From positions 16,417 to 80,416 of the forward strand of contig NZ_JAAVUT010000024.1 of assembly GCF_018449575.1 (NCBI RefSeq): 64,000 nt of DNA, given 5' to 3'. The notes beneath the pieces were generated by a model. The model saw nothing but the letters and a program-made list of their open reading frames with translations. It did no database searches and had not been told where the DNA came from. The number at the start of each line of letters is the position of its first letter. Position 1 is the first letter of the stretch. Shown piece after piece: positions 54,742 to 63,736 of the stretch. This stretch comes from Sodalis sp. dw_96. Its GTDB lineage: Bacteria > Pseudomonadota > Gammaproteobacteria > Enterobacterales > Enterobacteriaceae. The position numbers and the translations under genes are program-made.

Positions 54742-55128
54742 TCAGTCCAGCGGCGGGACAGCGCCTTCCGCCAGCGTCTTTAGCAGGCGCGCGCGGCGGC
54801 GTTCGAGATCGGCAATCTGGCGTTCTATTGAGTTTAACCGCTTGCGTTGAACCTCGGTGGTTTCGGGGCAGGAACTCGCGCCTTCAATCATCAGCATGCA
54901 GTCGGGGAAAGCGCGGATCTCCGCCAGGGTGAAACCTGTCGCTATCATGCGCTGGATCTGCCTGACCTGTGCAACCGCCGCCCACGGAAACGCCCGGTAG
55001 CCGTTACAGGCGCGAACGGACGTGAGTAGGCCGTGTTCATCGTAGTAGCGAATAGAGCGCACGCTTGCACCGGTCTCGCTAGCCAGCCTGCCGATGTTCA
55101 ATGGAGTTTGGGGGGTGTTTTTGTTCAT
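54742..55128 (-). CDS. MerR-family regulator
   Basis: 128 aa. Winged helix LNIGRLASETGASVRSIRYY and DEHGLLTSVRACNGYRAF, followed by a coiled-coil dimerisation helix (RKRLNSIERQIADLERRRA). Of two Cys, one lies in ASSCPET before the helix. Divergent from an alpha/beta hydrolase gene with a typical MerR promoter between them. Confidence 0.92.
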   Translation of the reverse strand: MNKNTPQTPLNIGRLASETGASVRSIRYYDEHGLLTSVRACNGYRAFPWAAVAQVRQIQRMIATGFTLAEIRAFPDCMLMIEGASSCPETTEVQRKRLNSIERQIADLERRRARLLKTLAEGAVPPLD

Positions 55129-55153
55129 GTGGAAATGATAGCACTTTTTCTGC

Positions 55154-55184
55154 TTGACCCTAACACTGACGTGAGGGTTAACAC
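55154..55184 (+). promoter_or_regulatory. MerR-type promoter of the alpha/beta hydrolase gene
   Basis: TTGACC at 55154-55159 and TAACAC at 55179-55184 are separated by 19 bp, the long spacer of MerR-controlled promoters. The dyad ACCCT...AGGGT fills the spacer. Confidence 0.65.
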
Positions 55185-55211
55185 TGCTGGCAACCTCCCA
55201 ACCGTAGAGTC

Positions 55212-56126
55212 ATGTCCATGCTGAAATTCATGTTTTGCCGTACCCGGTACGCGCTGTTATTTACCGTCTTTTTATTTATCGCCTCACCGTTCGCCCTGGC
55301 CGCTACCAAAAGCTATACCACCCTATCGCCTGACGGCGTCACCCTAGCCGTTCAAGAATCGGGAAACCCCAATGGCGCTCCCGTAATTTTTATTCACGGT
55401 CTGCTGGGCAGTCATCTGAACTGGGACAAGCAGGTTAACAGCCCTGAGCTTCAGCGGTATCGCCTCATTACTTATGATATGCGGGGCCACGGCCTGTCAG
55501 GCAAGCCGACGGATGCTATTGCTTATACCGATGGGAAGCGATGGGCGGACGATCTCGCCTCGGTCATCACGGCGTCCCACGCCCGCAAACCTGTGCTCGT
55601 CGGCTGGTCGTTGGGGGGAGTGGTCATTACGAACTATCTGGCCAAGTTCGGCGATAGCCCTATTTCCGGCGCGGTGTATGTGGATGGTGTGATAGAACTC
55701 AAGCCTGAGCAAATTGTGTCCCATCCTGAGGTCTATCGAGACCTGAATTCGACTGATTTAAAGACCCACCTGGATGCCGTGCGTGATTTTCTGAGCCTGT
55801 GCTTCCATACCCAGCCAGACAGGACCACCTTCGAGCGCCTGCTTGCCAATGCTGCAGCGGCATCTTGGGATATGCAGCGTGCCGTTATGTCCGTAACAGT
55901 GGATGCCCCTCAGGGGTTGGGCAAGGCCCGCATACCGCTGTTGTTGATCTACGGTGGCCGCGATGCGCTGGTGAAGGCGAAACCCACCATCGCCCGGGCG
56001 GTGCAACTGAACCCGAGAGTACAGGGCAAGCTCTATGCAAATTCGGGCCATGCACCGTTTATTGAAGAGCCGGGGCGGTTTAATCGCGACCTCTCCGCAT
56101 TTATTGATACGACTTTGTCGCACTGA
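55212..56126 (+). CDS. Exported alpha/beta hydrolase
   Basis: 304 aa. A signal peptide (YALLFTVFLFIASPFALA-A) suggests a periplasmic enzyme. IFIHGLLGSHLNW is the oxyanion region, VGWSLGG the nucleophile elbow (Ser133), GGRDALV holds the acid and NSGHAPFIEEP the His. Haloperoxidase/esterase-like. Probably induced through the divergent MerR protein. A remnant of a close paralogue lies 75 bp downstream. Confidence 0.88.
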   Translation: MSMLKFMFCRTRYALLFTVFLFIASPFALAATKSYTTLSPDGVTLAVQESGNPNGAPVIFIHGLLGSHLNWDKQVNSPELQRYRLITYDMRGHGLSGKPTDAIAYTDGKRWADDLASVITASHARKPVLVGWSLGGVVITNYLAKFGDSPISGAVYVDGVIELKPEQIVSHPEVYRDLNSTDLKTHLDAVRDFLSLCFHTQPDRTTFERLLANAAAASWDMQRAVMSVTVDAPQGLGKARIPLLLIYGGRDALVKAKPTIARAVQLNPRVQGKLYANSGHAPFIEEPGRFNRDLSAFIDTTLSH

Positions 56127-56202
56127 GCCTTCTGGCCGCTGAGTGCTTTTTTTGATCGAAAGGGTGCCAAATTAGACGATTGACCCTGTCATCAGGGTAA
56201 GG

Positions 56203-56343
56203 GTAACTTTACGCAAATTACGGCCACTTGCCTTTTATCGAAGAAACGGTGCGGTTTAATCGCGATCTTTCGGCTTTTATCATTGCTACCGCGTCTCACG
56301 AATGGGAGTTCTTCCGGGTCGGGCGCAGATGTTATGATGAATA
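56203..56343 (+). pseudogene. C-terminal remnant of a second alpha/beta hydrolase
   Basis: The frame GHLPFIEETVRFNRDLSAFI (from 56222) repeats GHAPFIEEPGRFNRDLSAFI, the end of the upstream hydrolase, then runs on for 20 residues to a stop at 56343. DNA similarity extends a little further left. It is what remains of a duplicated gene. Confidence 0.75.
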
Positions 56344-56383
56344 ATCAGTAGCACTGGACGAGACGCTCGACGCTGGAGGAAGC

Positions 56384-56640
56384 ATGGAAGTCAGATTGGC
56401 ATCACCGGATGAAGCCGGGCTGTTGTGGGAGATAAGGAATAAGGCTATAAGGCATGGATGCCATGACAGCTATGATGAGGTGACGCTCGCCGCCTGGACG
56501 CCAGATACGATGCCCGCGGGCTATCGGAGAGTGGTGGAGAATAATCCTTTTTTATTATTGATGATGCAGACGTTTCAGTGTTCGATTAGGTATATGGGCT
56601 GTTTGTCGGCAAGATCATCACTTATTGTATAAATAGCCAG
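56384..56640 (+). pseudogene. Truncated, frameshifted GNAT acetyltransferase
   Basis: The first 58 residues, MEVRLASPDEAGLLWEIRNK and on to GYRRVVENNPF, are a good GNAT N-terminus. At a run of T near 56546-56553 the frame is lost: the called frame goes on as LLLMMQTFQ, while the shifted one reads FFIIDDADVSVFD and stops. The acetyl-CoA-binding half is absent. Confidence 0.7.
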
Positions 56641-56767
56641 CTATAACCCGCACTATAGCGTAGGATCCTCTTCTGTGACGGTTTACATTACGTGAACTTT
56701 AGTCACTCCAAATAATCAATTTAAGGGATGCTAAAGATAATTCAACATAGCCGTGGGTGAAAAAACA

Positions 56768-57049
56768 ATGATTCCCAAGCGTTTAATGTCAGCACGGTTA
56801 CGGGCAAATCTTACACAAAAAAAGCTGGGTATTCTGGCGGGCCTCGATGAAGCAACGGCTTATTCCCGTATGTCCCATTATGAAAACGGCACCCACTGTC
56901 CTTCTTTTGAAATCGTCTGCGCGATTGCGCAAATACTGAATGTACCCGAGGCCTATTTTTATACGGTTGATGATGACCTGGCGGTGGCGGTACTTGAATT
57001 GCATCAGCAATTTGAAGCCAGCAAGGCGCAGGGATTGAAGCCAAAGTGA
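56768..57049 (+). CDS. XRE-family helix-turn-helix regulator
   Basis: 93 aa. HTH_3 domain RLRANLTQKKLGILAGLDEA then SRMSHYENGTHCPSFE and IAQILNVPEAYFYT, like phage-type repressors that act alone. The ATG at 56768 follows GGTGA by 7 nt; a GTG 15 bases upstream is less likely. No phage or toxin genes beside it. Confidence 0.85.
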   Translation: MIPKRLMSARLRANLTQKKLGILAGLDEATAYSRMSHYENGTHCPSFEIVCAIAQILNVPEAYFYTVDDDLAVAVLELHQQFEASKAQGLKPK

Positions 57050-57194
57050 TGCTTGTCGTAACCGGCTATTATCCGGCATTTGCCGATGAGTGATTACAGT
57101 ACAAGCTGGTTGTCGGCATAGGGTTTCTTAAGCTATGTGCTGATACCGCCACTGCGCTTGCCCAGGGGACAACAGCCAGGGTAGGCGCCGGATT

Positions 57195-58118
57195 TCAACC
57201 CCCCGGCAGAACAAAGCGCTGCTGATACTCGCGAATAAAATCGATAAACACCCGTAGCGGCATCGGCACCAGCCGTCTGTCGGGGTAATAAAGATAAGGG
57301 CCGGGAAAATCTTTCCACCAGGGTTCCAGTATAGGCTCCAGCGCACCGCGGGCGATGTAGGGACTGAGCCACTCCTCGAACAGCTGGATAATTCCGATTC
57401 CCGCCACCGCCGCCTCCACCGCCAATTCCACCGCCGCCCCTATGGTAACGATAAGCGGCCCTGACGGTTTCAACCTGATGACCTCGCCGTTATTTTCAAA
57501 TTCCCATTCCGGCATGATGCCGCTGGCAAACTTGCCACGAAGGCAAGCGTGGCGCAGCAACTCCCGTGGATGCTCCGGCCTGCCCATGCGGTCAAGATAA
57601 CCAGGTGCCGCGGCAATGGCGAAACGCTGTCTGCGCGGGCCGATGGGCACGGCAATCATATCCTGTTCCAGATTCTCGTCGTAACGTATGCCCGCGTCGT
57701 ATCCGGCGCTGAAGATGTCCACCACATTACTTTCCGCCATGATCTCCAACTGAATTTCAGGATATCTGGTCAGAAACGCCGGGATGATACCGGACAATAA
57801 CAGACGTATCGCACTGACGGGCACATTCAGTCGCAACGTACCGGCAGGGGTATCGCGGAATCCGTTAACGGCATCAAGGGCCGATTCCACATCGTTCATG
57901 GCGGGCAGCAGCCGTTCCAATAAAGTCTTTCCGGCCTCCGTCAGGACAACGGTCCGGGTGGTTCGATGGAACAACCGTACGCCCAGCTGCTGCTCGGCGC
58001 GCCGGACGGCATCGCTCAGGCGGGATGGATTACTGCTGGTGGCCCGGGCCGCCTCTCTAAAGCCACCCGCTTTGGCGACGGCGATAACCGCATTAAGCAA
58101 CCCAAGATCAATCTGCAT
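57195..58118 (-). CDS. LysR-family regulator
   Basis: 307 aa. HTH with LLNAVIAVAKAGGFREAARA and SNPSRLSDAVRRAEQQLG, the wording of the YafC/DsdC-like group that often lies beside aldo/keto reductase genes. Divergent from the aldo/keto reductase gene at 58215, with a 96-bp gap. Confidence 0.9.
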   Translation of the reverse strand: MQIDLGLLNAVIAVAKAGGFREAARATSSNPSRLSDAVRRAEQQLGVRLFHRTTRTVVLTEAGKTLLERLLPAMNDVESALDAVNGFRDTPAGTLRLNVPVSAIRLLLSGIIPAFLTRYPEIQLEIMAESNVVDIFSAGYDAGIRYDENLEQDMIAVPIGPRRQRFAIAAAPGYLDRMGRPEHPRELLRHACLRGKFASGIMPEWEFENNGEVIRLKPSGPLIVTIGAAVELAVEAAVAGIGIIQLFEEWLSPYIARGALEPILEPWWKDFPGPYLYYPDRRLVPMPLRVFIDFIREYQQRFVLPGG

Positions 58119-58214
58119 TGTCCAAAATTCCGTACAGCCTGTCTCAATTTAACAGTATAGTCCCATAAGCATTTACCCCATACAATGAGTCTCACATTGG
58201 AGAGGAGAGCCACT

Positions 58215-59072
58215 ATGTCTAGCGTCAACACATCAGGCAGTTATCAGCTTGGTCATCGTCAGGTCAAACGTATCGGCTATGGGGCTATGCAGCTGGCGGG
58301 GCCGGGAGTATTTGGCCCGCCGAAAGATCCCGCCACCTGTCTGCGCGTCCTGCAGGAAGCGGTTGCCGCCGGCGTGAATCATATCGATACGTCCGATTTC
58401 TACGGGCCGCACATCACCAATAAGCTTATCAAAGAAGCGCTGCATCCCTACGCCGACGATCTTTGCATTGTCACCAAGGTGGGCGCACGCCGTGATGAAA
58501 AGGGCGCCTGGCTTCCGGCTTTCTCGCCGGCGGAACTCATCAAGGCGGTGGAAGACAATCTGCGTCATCTTGGGCTGGATGTGCTTGATGTCGTCAATCT
58601 GCGCAGCATGTATGGTGAGCATCATCCTGAAGACGGTCCCCTTGAAGCCCAGCTGACGGCCTTGGCCGAATTAAAGGAACGTGGTTTGATCCGGCATATC
58701 GGCCTGAGTCATGTCACGTCCAAGCAGATTGCCGATGCCCGGGAGATTACGCCTATTGCCTGTGTACAGAATCTCTATAATTTGGCTTTACGTCAGGACG
58801 ATAGCCTTATCGATGAGCTTGCTGCCCAGGGCATCCCCTTTGTGCCGTTTTTTCCTTTGGGCGGTTTTTCACCCTTGCAATCCGAGGTCCTTAACGACGT
58901 CGCGCGCAAATTAGACGCCACACCCATGCAGGTGGCCCTTGCCTGGCTGTTGCAGCGCTCGCCGAATATTTTGCTGATTCCCGGCACGTCATCGCTGACG
59001 CATCTGAAAGAAAACCTGGCGGCGGCCGACGTGAGGCTGTCAGAGGAAGATATAAAATTGCTGGAGCAGTAG
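58215..59072 (+). CDS. pdxI: Aldo/keto reductase, YdbC/PdxI type (pyridoxal reductase)
   Basis: 285 aa (E. coli YdbC 286). TIM-barrel reductase; KRIGYGAMQLAGPGVFGPP, GVNHIDTSDFYGPH with catalytic Asp and Tyr, IVTKVGARRD with the Lys, and LAWLLQRSPNILLIPGTSS agree closely with YdbC, which reduces pyridoxal with NADPH. As in E. coli, the His position of the AKR tetrad is Asn (DVVNLR). GAGGAG lies before the ATG at 58215. Probably controlled by the divergent LysR. Confidence 0.88.
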   Translation: MSSVNTSGSYQLGHRQVKRIGYGAMQLAGPGVFGPPKDPATCLRVLQEAVAAGVNHIDTSDFYGPHITNKLIKEALHPYADDLCIVTKVGARRDEKGAWLPAFSPAELIKAVEDNLRHLGLDVLDVVNLRSMYGEHHPEDGPLEAQLTALAELKERGLIRHIGLSHVTSKQIADAREITPIACVQNLYNLALRQDDSLIDELAAQGIPFVPFFPLGGFSPLQSEVLNDVARKLDATPMQVALAWLLQRSPNILLIPGTSSLTHLKENLAAADVRLSEEDIKLLEQ

Positions 59073-59073
59073 G

Positions 59074-59102
59074 ACGGACGGCGGCAAGACAGCGCCGTCC
59101 GT
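59074..59102. terminator. Hairpin between convergent pdxI and PQQ dehydrogenase genes
   Basis: ACGGACGGCG and CGCCGTCCGT form a perfect 10-bp stem with a 9-nt loop, placed in the 45-bp gap between the two stop codons. No T run on either side. Confidence 0.6.
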
Positions 59103-59117
59103 GTCGGTAAGCGCAGC

Positions 59118-61517
59118 CTATTTCTGTTCAGGCAGTGCGTAGGCGATAACGTAATCCCCTTCCGGCGTCATCATCCCGTGATGCCCGCCGGCCATGATGA
59201 TGACGAATTGCCGTCCATTGACCTCATAGGTCATCGGCGTCGCTTGCCCTCCCGCGGGGAGCTGGTCCTTCCACAGCGTTTTACCGGTATGCACATCGAT
59301 GGCGCGCAGGTAGTCGTCCGTGGTGGCGCCGACAAAGGCCAGACCGCTGGTGGTGGTCAACACGCCGCCATTATTCGGCAATCCTATCTGGAATGGCAAC
59401 ATGGAATGCAGTCCCCATGGACCATTACGTTCGGCGGTGCCCAGCGGGCGGTCCCAGAGGGTTTTGCCAGAGGCAAGGTCAATCCCCTTGATCATGCCGA
59501 ACGGCGGCTGTTTGCAAATAACGCCGATATTGGAGACCCAACCGGTGTTCACATCCTGACCATAAGGCAAACCAGCCTGCGGACGATTACGTCCCGGAGG
59601 CGGATTTTTGTAACGAGGGTCTCCCAGCCAGAACACGTTCATTGCATCGTCAATGGCCCGGGGGACCAACTTGGAGTAGCTGGGAAGGTCATTGTAATTT
59701 TCAATAATCAGGCCATTATGCACATCCACCGAAACGCTGCCCCAGTCCGAGCCGCCGTTATTTCCCGGGTATTCAATCCAGGGTTTGTCGGCGCTGGGGG
59801 CGGTAAAGATGCCGTGGTAGCTGGCCGCACGGTATTGGATCCGACAGACCAATTGATCAATGGGCGAGATGCCCCACATCATTTTCTCAGTCAGGTCAGG
59901 CTTCTGCGTGCGGCTGTAGAGCGAACGTTTTTGCACCGGCGCCCGTTCCGACGGCTCAACGCCGCCCTGGGGCACTTTTTGCTCCTCTACCTGATGAAGG
60001 GGCTGTCCCGTACGCCGATCCAGCACCCACAGGTCACCCTGTTTAGTGGTGACGATTAATGCCGGAACGTTGCCTTTATCGGTGGGAAAATCCACCAGGC
60101 TGGGCTGTGCCGGCGTGTCGTAATCCCATACATCATTCTTGACGAACTGATAGACCCAGCGCGGTTTGCCGGTGGCGACGTCCAGCGCGGTAATCCCGGA
60201 GTCATATTTTCTCTCCTCGTCATTACGGGTGGAGCTGTAATAGTCTCCCGCGGAACTCGCCATCGGCAGATAAACCAGGCCGAGTTTTTCATCCCCCACC
60301 GCCGTGGACCACATGTTAGGCGTACCCAGAGAATAGGTATTGCCGGGGGCGGGAACGGTCGTGATATCGGGCTGTTCCATATCCCAGGCGAAGCGCAGTT
60401 GACCGGTCACAGCGTCATAACCGCGTACCACACCGGAAGGCGCGGACCTCAGTTGGCCATCCATCACTTGCTGCCCCGCCACCACCACGCCGCGAACGAT
60501 GGTCGGCGCCGACGTTTCTGAGACAATGCTGGGCGGCCACTTGCCCAGGCCCTGCATCAAATCGACAAAGCCGTGTGAACCAAAATCCTCACAGGCCTGT
60601 CCGGTCTGTGCATCCACCGCCACCAGTTTGGCGTCCATGGTGCCGGCAATAATGCGCGTAGAACAGACTTGCCCTGGTTGCGCTTGCGGATTGGCGTAAT
60701 AAGCCACGCCTCGACAGGCCGAGTTAGGCGCAGAGGATTCGGGCGGGGTTTTGGGATCAAACATCCACTTTTGTTTCCCCGTCGCCGCGTCCACCGCAAA
60801 CACTTTATGGCGGATAGTACAGCCATATACGGTATCGCCGATTTTAATCGGCGTCAGTTCATTACCGTAGTTTGCCATATGTGGCTCACCCGTCCGGTAT
60901 ACCCAAGCACGTTTTAACCCGCTGACATTACTGGGGGTGATTTGCGATAATGCCGAGAAACGCTGTGCTCCGTAACCGCCGCCATAGGTCGGCCAATCCT
61001 GGGATGCGGGCGTGGTGACGTCGTCAAAATAATTGCCCGGCTTGGTAGTGGAGGCCGCGACCGTATAGGGTTTCTGCGCCATGGGCACAGCGATACCCAA
61101 TCCCACCACGGTCACCACCAATAAGGCGATACCGTAGGGACGATAGCCCTTTTCTCCATTGGCGCGTCGTGCCGGCATCAAAAGCACGGCAAAGATCAAA
61201 AACAACAGGGGCAAATCGAGACGCGGCACCAGTGCCCAGCCATTCAGCCCTGATTCCCATAGTGACCAGATAAGGGTAGCGATGAAACTGATTGCATACA
61301 GATAGAGACCGGCGCCGCGTCTGAATAACGTTAGTAAGCCAGCAATCACCCATACCAATCCGATGATCAGGTAATAGGAACTGCCATGCAGCCTAATCAG
61401 TTTGAAACCGAGCACAGCGAGGATGGCGCCGGCTATGATGAGCAATATCCCTAGTACCACCATGCCAAAATATCGTAGGCGCGAATGTTTTACACTTCCT
61501 TCAATAGACGAATTCAT
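59118..61517 (-). CDS. gcd: Membrane-bound PQQ-dependent dehydrogenase (glucose/quinate/shikimate family)
   Basis: 799 aa (E. coli Gcd 796). Five N-terminal membrane segments in residues 15-150 bind ubiquinone, followed by a periplasmic eight-bladed propeller from about 165: ASQDWPTYGGGYGAQRFSAL, ELTPIKIGDTVYGCT, NDVWDYDTPAQPSL with the catalytic Asp, and GGQATPMTYEVNGRQFV near the end. Oxidises a sugar or cyclitol in the periplasm and feeds electrons to ubiquinone; E. coli-type proteins use glucose. The tail GGHHGMMTPEGDYV differs from Gcd, so the substrate may be different. No pqq genes here. The frame runs back to 61628; the ATG at 61517 gives the usual length. Confidence 0.85.
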   Translation of the reverse strand: MNSSIEGSVKHSRLRYFGMVVLGILLIIAGAILAVLGFKLIRLHGSSYYLIIGLVWVIAGLLTLFRRGAGLYLYAISFIATLIWSLWESGLNGWALVPRLDLPLLFLIFAVLLMPARRANGEKGYRPYGIALLVVTVVGLGIAVPMAQKPYTVAASTTKPGNYFDDVTTPASQDWPTYGGGYGAQRFSALSQITPSNVSGLKRAWVYRTGEPHMANYGNELTPIKIGDTVYGCTIRHKVFAVDAATGKQKWMFDPKTPPESSAPNSACRGVAYYANPQAQPGQVCSTRIIAGTMDAKLVAVDAQTGQACEDFGSHGFVDLMQGLGKWPPSIVSETSAPTIVRGVVVAGQQVMDGQLRSAPSGVVRGYDAVTGQLRFAWDMEQPDITTVPAPGNTYSLGTPNMWSTAVGDEKLGLVYLPMASSAGDYYSSTRNDEERKYDSGITALDVATGKPRWVYQFVKNDVWDYDTPAQPSLVDFPTDKGNVPALIVTTKQGDLWVLDRRTGQPLHQVEEQKVPQGGVEPSERAPVQKRSLYSRTQKPDLTEKMMWGISPIDQLVCRIQYRAASYHGIFTAPSADKPWIEYPGNNGGSDWGSVSVDVHNGLIIENYNDLPSYSKLVPRAIDDAMNVFWLGDPRYKNPPPGRNRPQAGLPYGQDVNTGWVSNIGVICKQPPFGMIKGIDLASGKTLWDRPLGTAERNGPWGLHSMLPFQIGLPNNGGVLTTTSGLAFVGATTDDYLRAIDVHTGKTLWKDQLPAGGQATPMTYEVNGRQFVIIMAGGHHGMMTPEGDYVIAYALPEQK

Positions 61518-62000
61518 GGGTAAACTCAATTTGGATAGAATGCGATGGTGAGTGTTCAGCTGATGTTCACATAAGCGAGCGTTTTCGCAGAGAAGGTCCA
61601 GCCAGCTACCGCTATACTTAATATGCATTTAACAATATATGCGAAATAACTTAATAAATGCTTTTTTAATCTAGGGATGGAGGTTTCGGCTGTCAAGTAT
61701 GTTAAAAATTATTCGATTGAATAACCTCATGTTTTGTAGAGACTATCGCCGCAACAACACGATTTTCCTCAAGTTTAAAGAGAACGTCTATTGTTAAATT
61801 ATTGTTAGAGGATGTTACATTGCTGAAGTTATGAGTAAGGGGATTAATATATTAGCTGCCGCATTGCTGCTGCGGCGTTGGTCAGTGGTGTCCCAGAGTT
61901 GGAAAAGTGGGTTATTGTTGCTGCGTAGACATTTGTGCACGTACAGGTTGCTAAAGAGGCTGTTGGTCTCAATACGATATGTGCCTTAGCGGGTCAGCTT
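61518..62000. other. Intergenic region between PQQ dehydrogenase and rpn remnant
   Basis: 483 bp. AT-rich, especially 61640-61850. It must hold the promoter of the PQQ dehydrogenase gene. No further gene recognised. Confidence 0.4.
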
Positions 62001-62946
62001 TTATAGTTCAGCGTTCATCAGCCCGTCAAGTTCTGCTGAACTTAAGCCGGTGACCAGAGCGATTGTGGTGCGATCAAGGCCAAGGGCCAGCATATTGTTG
62101 GCGATTTCTCTCCCTCGTTCACGACGCCCTTCATGACGTCCCAGCTGTAGGCCTTCTACTAAGCCTTCCTGCCGTCCATTTTTATGTCCTTCCTGTTCCA
62201 AGTGCTCAGCAAAGGTCATCATTGTCTCCTTGTAACCAGTCGTATTTTCTTCCGGATGGCGGGAAAAGCCTTCCGGGGCACGGGCATATGCTTCCTGCGC
62301 CAGTGAGTGTATCAGGCATGCCATTTGCTCATTACTGAACTGCGACAGCTCCGGCGAGCCCGCAACATCCTTAAGCGCATCGTTGATATCTTCTTCCGTG
62401 ATATTTTTTTGCACATACCACATCAATCCTGCTTTCCCATGGAGGGTGATTTCGTCATTAGGGATTGTTTTCAGATCTACCATCATAACGATTCGACAGT
62501 ACAATGCCTGCGCCAATGCCGTATTGATGAAGCAGTCTTGCCAGCGTGCCTTACGCGGATAGGGACTTGAGGGGTCGTGGCAGAACAGCACAGGTATCAC
62601 CATCGGTACCTTATCAATCATTGCCTTGTTTAATATGGCGGTGCATGGCGACTAAGCTGTAACGCAGGAGACGAAACATTATCATCTCGTCCCGGCTTGA
62701 TTGGTGTTCAATCAGGAAATAGACATAACCTGCTCCCTCTGAGGTGTTCATACTGTAAAGCCTATCTGAGCACTGGTCGTGCAAGTCCTTTTCGACAAAG
62801 GTGCCGGAGCTGATGGTCAGCGTATTGAAGTTGCATGTTTCCCGCACCATTTGCGGCATGTAAATTTGCAAGAAATCCTTGACGACGCTGACATCGTCAA
62901 AAAATTTCTTGTATAACGGATCTTGAGGCATAAATAAAGTTTTCAT
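62001..62946 (-). pseudogene. Rpn/YhgA-family recombination-promoting nuclease, split by a frameshift
   Basis: Two overlapping frames make up one gene. The first (62614-62946) reads MKTLFMPQDPLYKKFFDDVS and has VYFLIEHQSSRDEMIMFRLL, the PD-(D/E)XK nuclease core of Rpn proteins, then AMHRHIKQGND and a stop. The second (62001-62621) starts MIDKVPMVIPVLFCHDPSSP and goes on through the normal C-terminal part. The break coincides with a tandem ATCA-ATCA (plus strand 62613-62620); removing one copy restores HIKQGND-KVPMVIPVLF, the family pattern. Rpn proteins are DNA endonucleases that raise RecA-independent recombination; this copy is probably inactive. Confidence 0.82.
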
Positions 62947-63009
62947 TCGCTTACTATAATGTCGCCAATCTCTACAAAATATAAATGTCTTTTTGATCGG
63001 ATTTAGCAC

Positions 63010-63318
63010 GGTATAAATTTTCTAGGCGCTTCGCAATTTAATGTCATACTATGGTTCTTCTCGGTTTCTAATTATCATTAATGAATTTCCACAAATAAAA
63101 TACTACGTTCGGATTATATGAAATGAGTGTGTTTATATGTTGGGATGATTTTTATTATTTTGATGGATTTTTCATCTTTTCACTGATAGAGTATCCAGTA
63201 TAAATTCGGCAACTTGATTTTATTCCATCAGCGTTTGTTTCTTGTTATTGAGAAAATATGTCAAGCATTTAATTTCTTAGCCGGTTTATAAAAGACGTAA
63301 TCGTCGTATTAAAGAATT
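63010..63318. other. AT-rich intergenic region left of the ERIC repeat
   Basis: 309 bp of AT-rich sequence upstream of the rpn remnant. No gene seen; it probably holds the rpn promoter. Confidence 0.4.
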
Positions 63319-63442
63319 ATACCCTAAATAATTCGAGTTGCAGGAAGGCGGCGATGCAGCGAATCCTCAGGAGCCTACTACTGTAGTTGACTGAGGCGAG
63401 CGAGGAAAGCCAACACACCCGCAACTTGAAGTATGACGGGTA
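63319..63442 (+). repeat. ERIC element
   Basis: 124 bp with both ends of the enterobacterial repetitive intergenic consensus: ATACCCTAAATAATTCGAG at the left, CAACTTGAAGTATGACGGGT at the right, and the central palindrome around CTCAGGAGCCTAC/GTTGACTGAGG. A near full-length copy (consensus about 127 bp). Confidence 0.93.
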
Positions 63443-63511
63443 AAACGCGGCAATAAAAGGTTGCACCCTTCTACCGCCGCTCACCATCAGCAACTAAAAG
63501 AGGTAGTTACC

Positions 63512-63736
63512 ATGGCTAAAAAGCATATTAAGTCAGAAGCCCGCTCATCCCAAGCAAAAATTGAAACCCGTTATTATACTGTTGGCTACGTTCCAAATGG
63601 CGGCAGGCCCAATACGCGTCCCGCCTTGAATCTGAAAGGACGCTGGCTGCATGAATGTGGTTTTGTCACCGGTCAGCCGGTGACCGTTACGGTAAAAAAC
63701 GGGCAACTGATCATTGATGCGGAGATACTTGTTTAA
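63512..63736 (+). CDS. SymE-like toxin of a type I toxin-antitoxin system
   Basis: 74 aa. The core TVGYVPNGGRPNTRPALNLK, GRWLHECGFVTGQPVTVTV and KNGQLIIDAE matches the SymE family (AbrB-like fold), SOS-induced toxins that act on RNA or the nucleoid in E. coli. Shorter than E. coli SymE (113 aa) because the C-terminal tail is absent. The frame opens earlier (63461), but AGAGG lies 8 nt before the ATG at 63512. In E. coli the antisense RNA SymR overlaps the 5' end; I cannot show it here. Confidence 0.85.
   Translation: MAKKHIKSEARSSQAKIETRYYTVGYVPNGGRPNTRPALNLKGRWLHECGFVTGQPVTVTVKNGQLIIDAEILV

Noticed and set aside
61518..61628. Upstream extension of the PQQ dehydrogenase reading frame
   Set aside because: Adds 37 residues of Cys/His-rich sequence not found in the family; the later ATG gives the usual length of about 796 residues.
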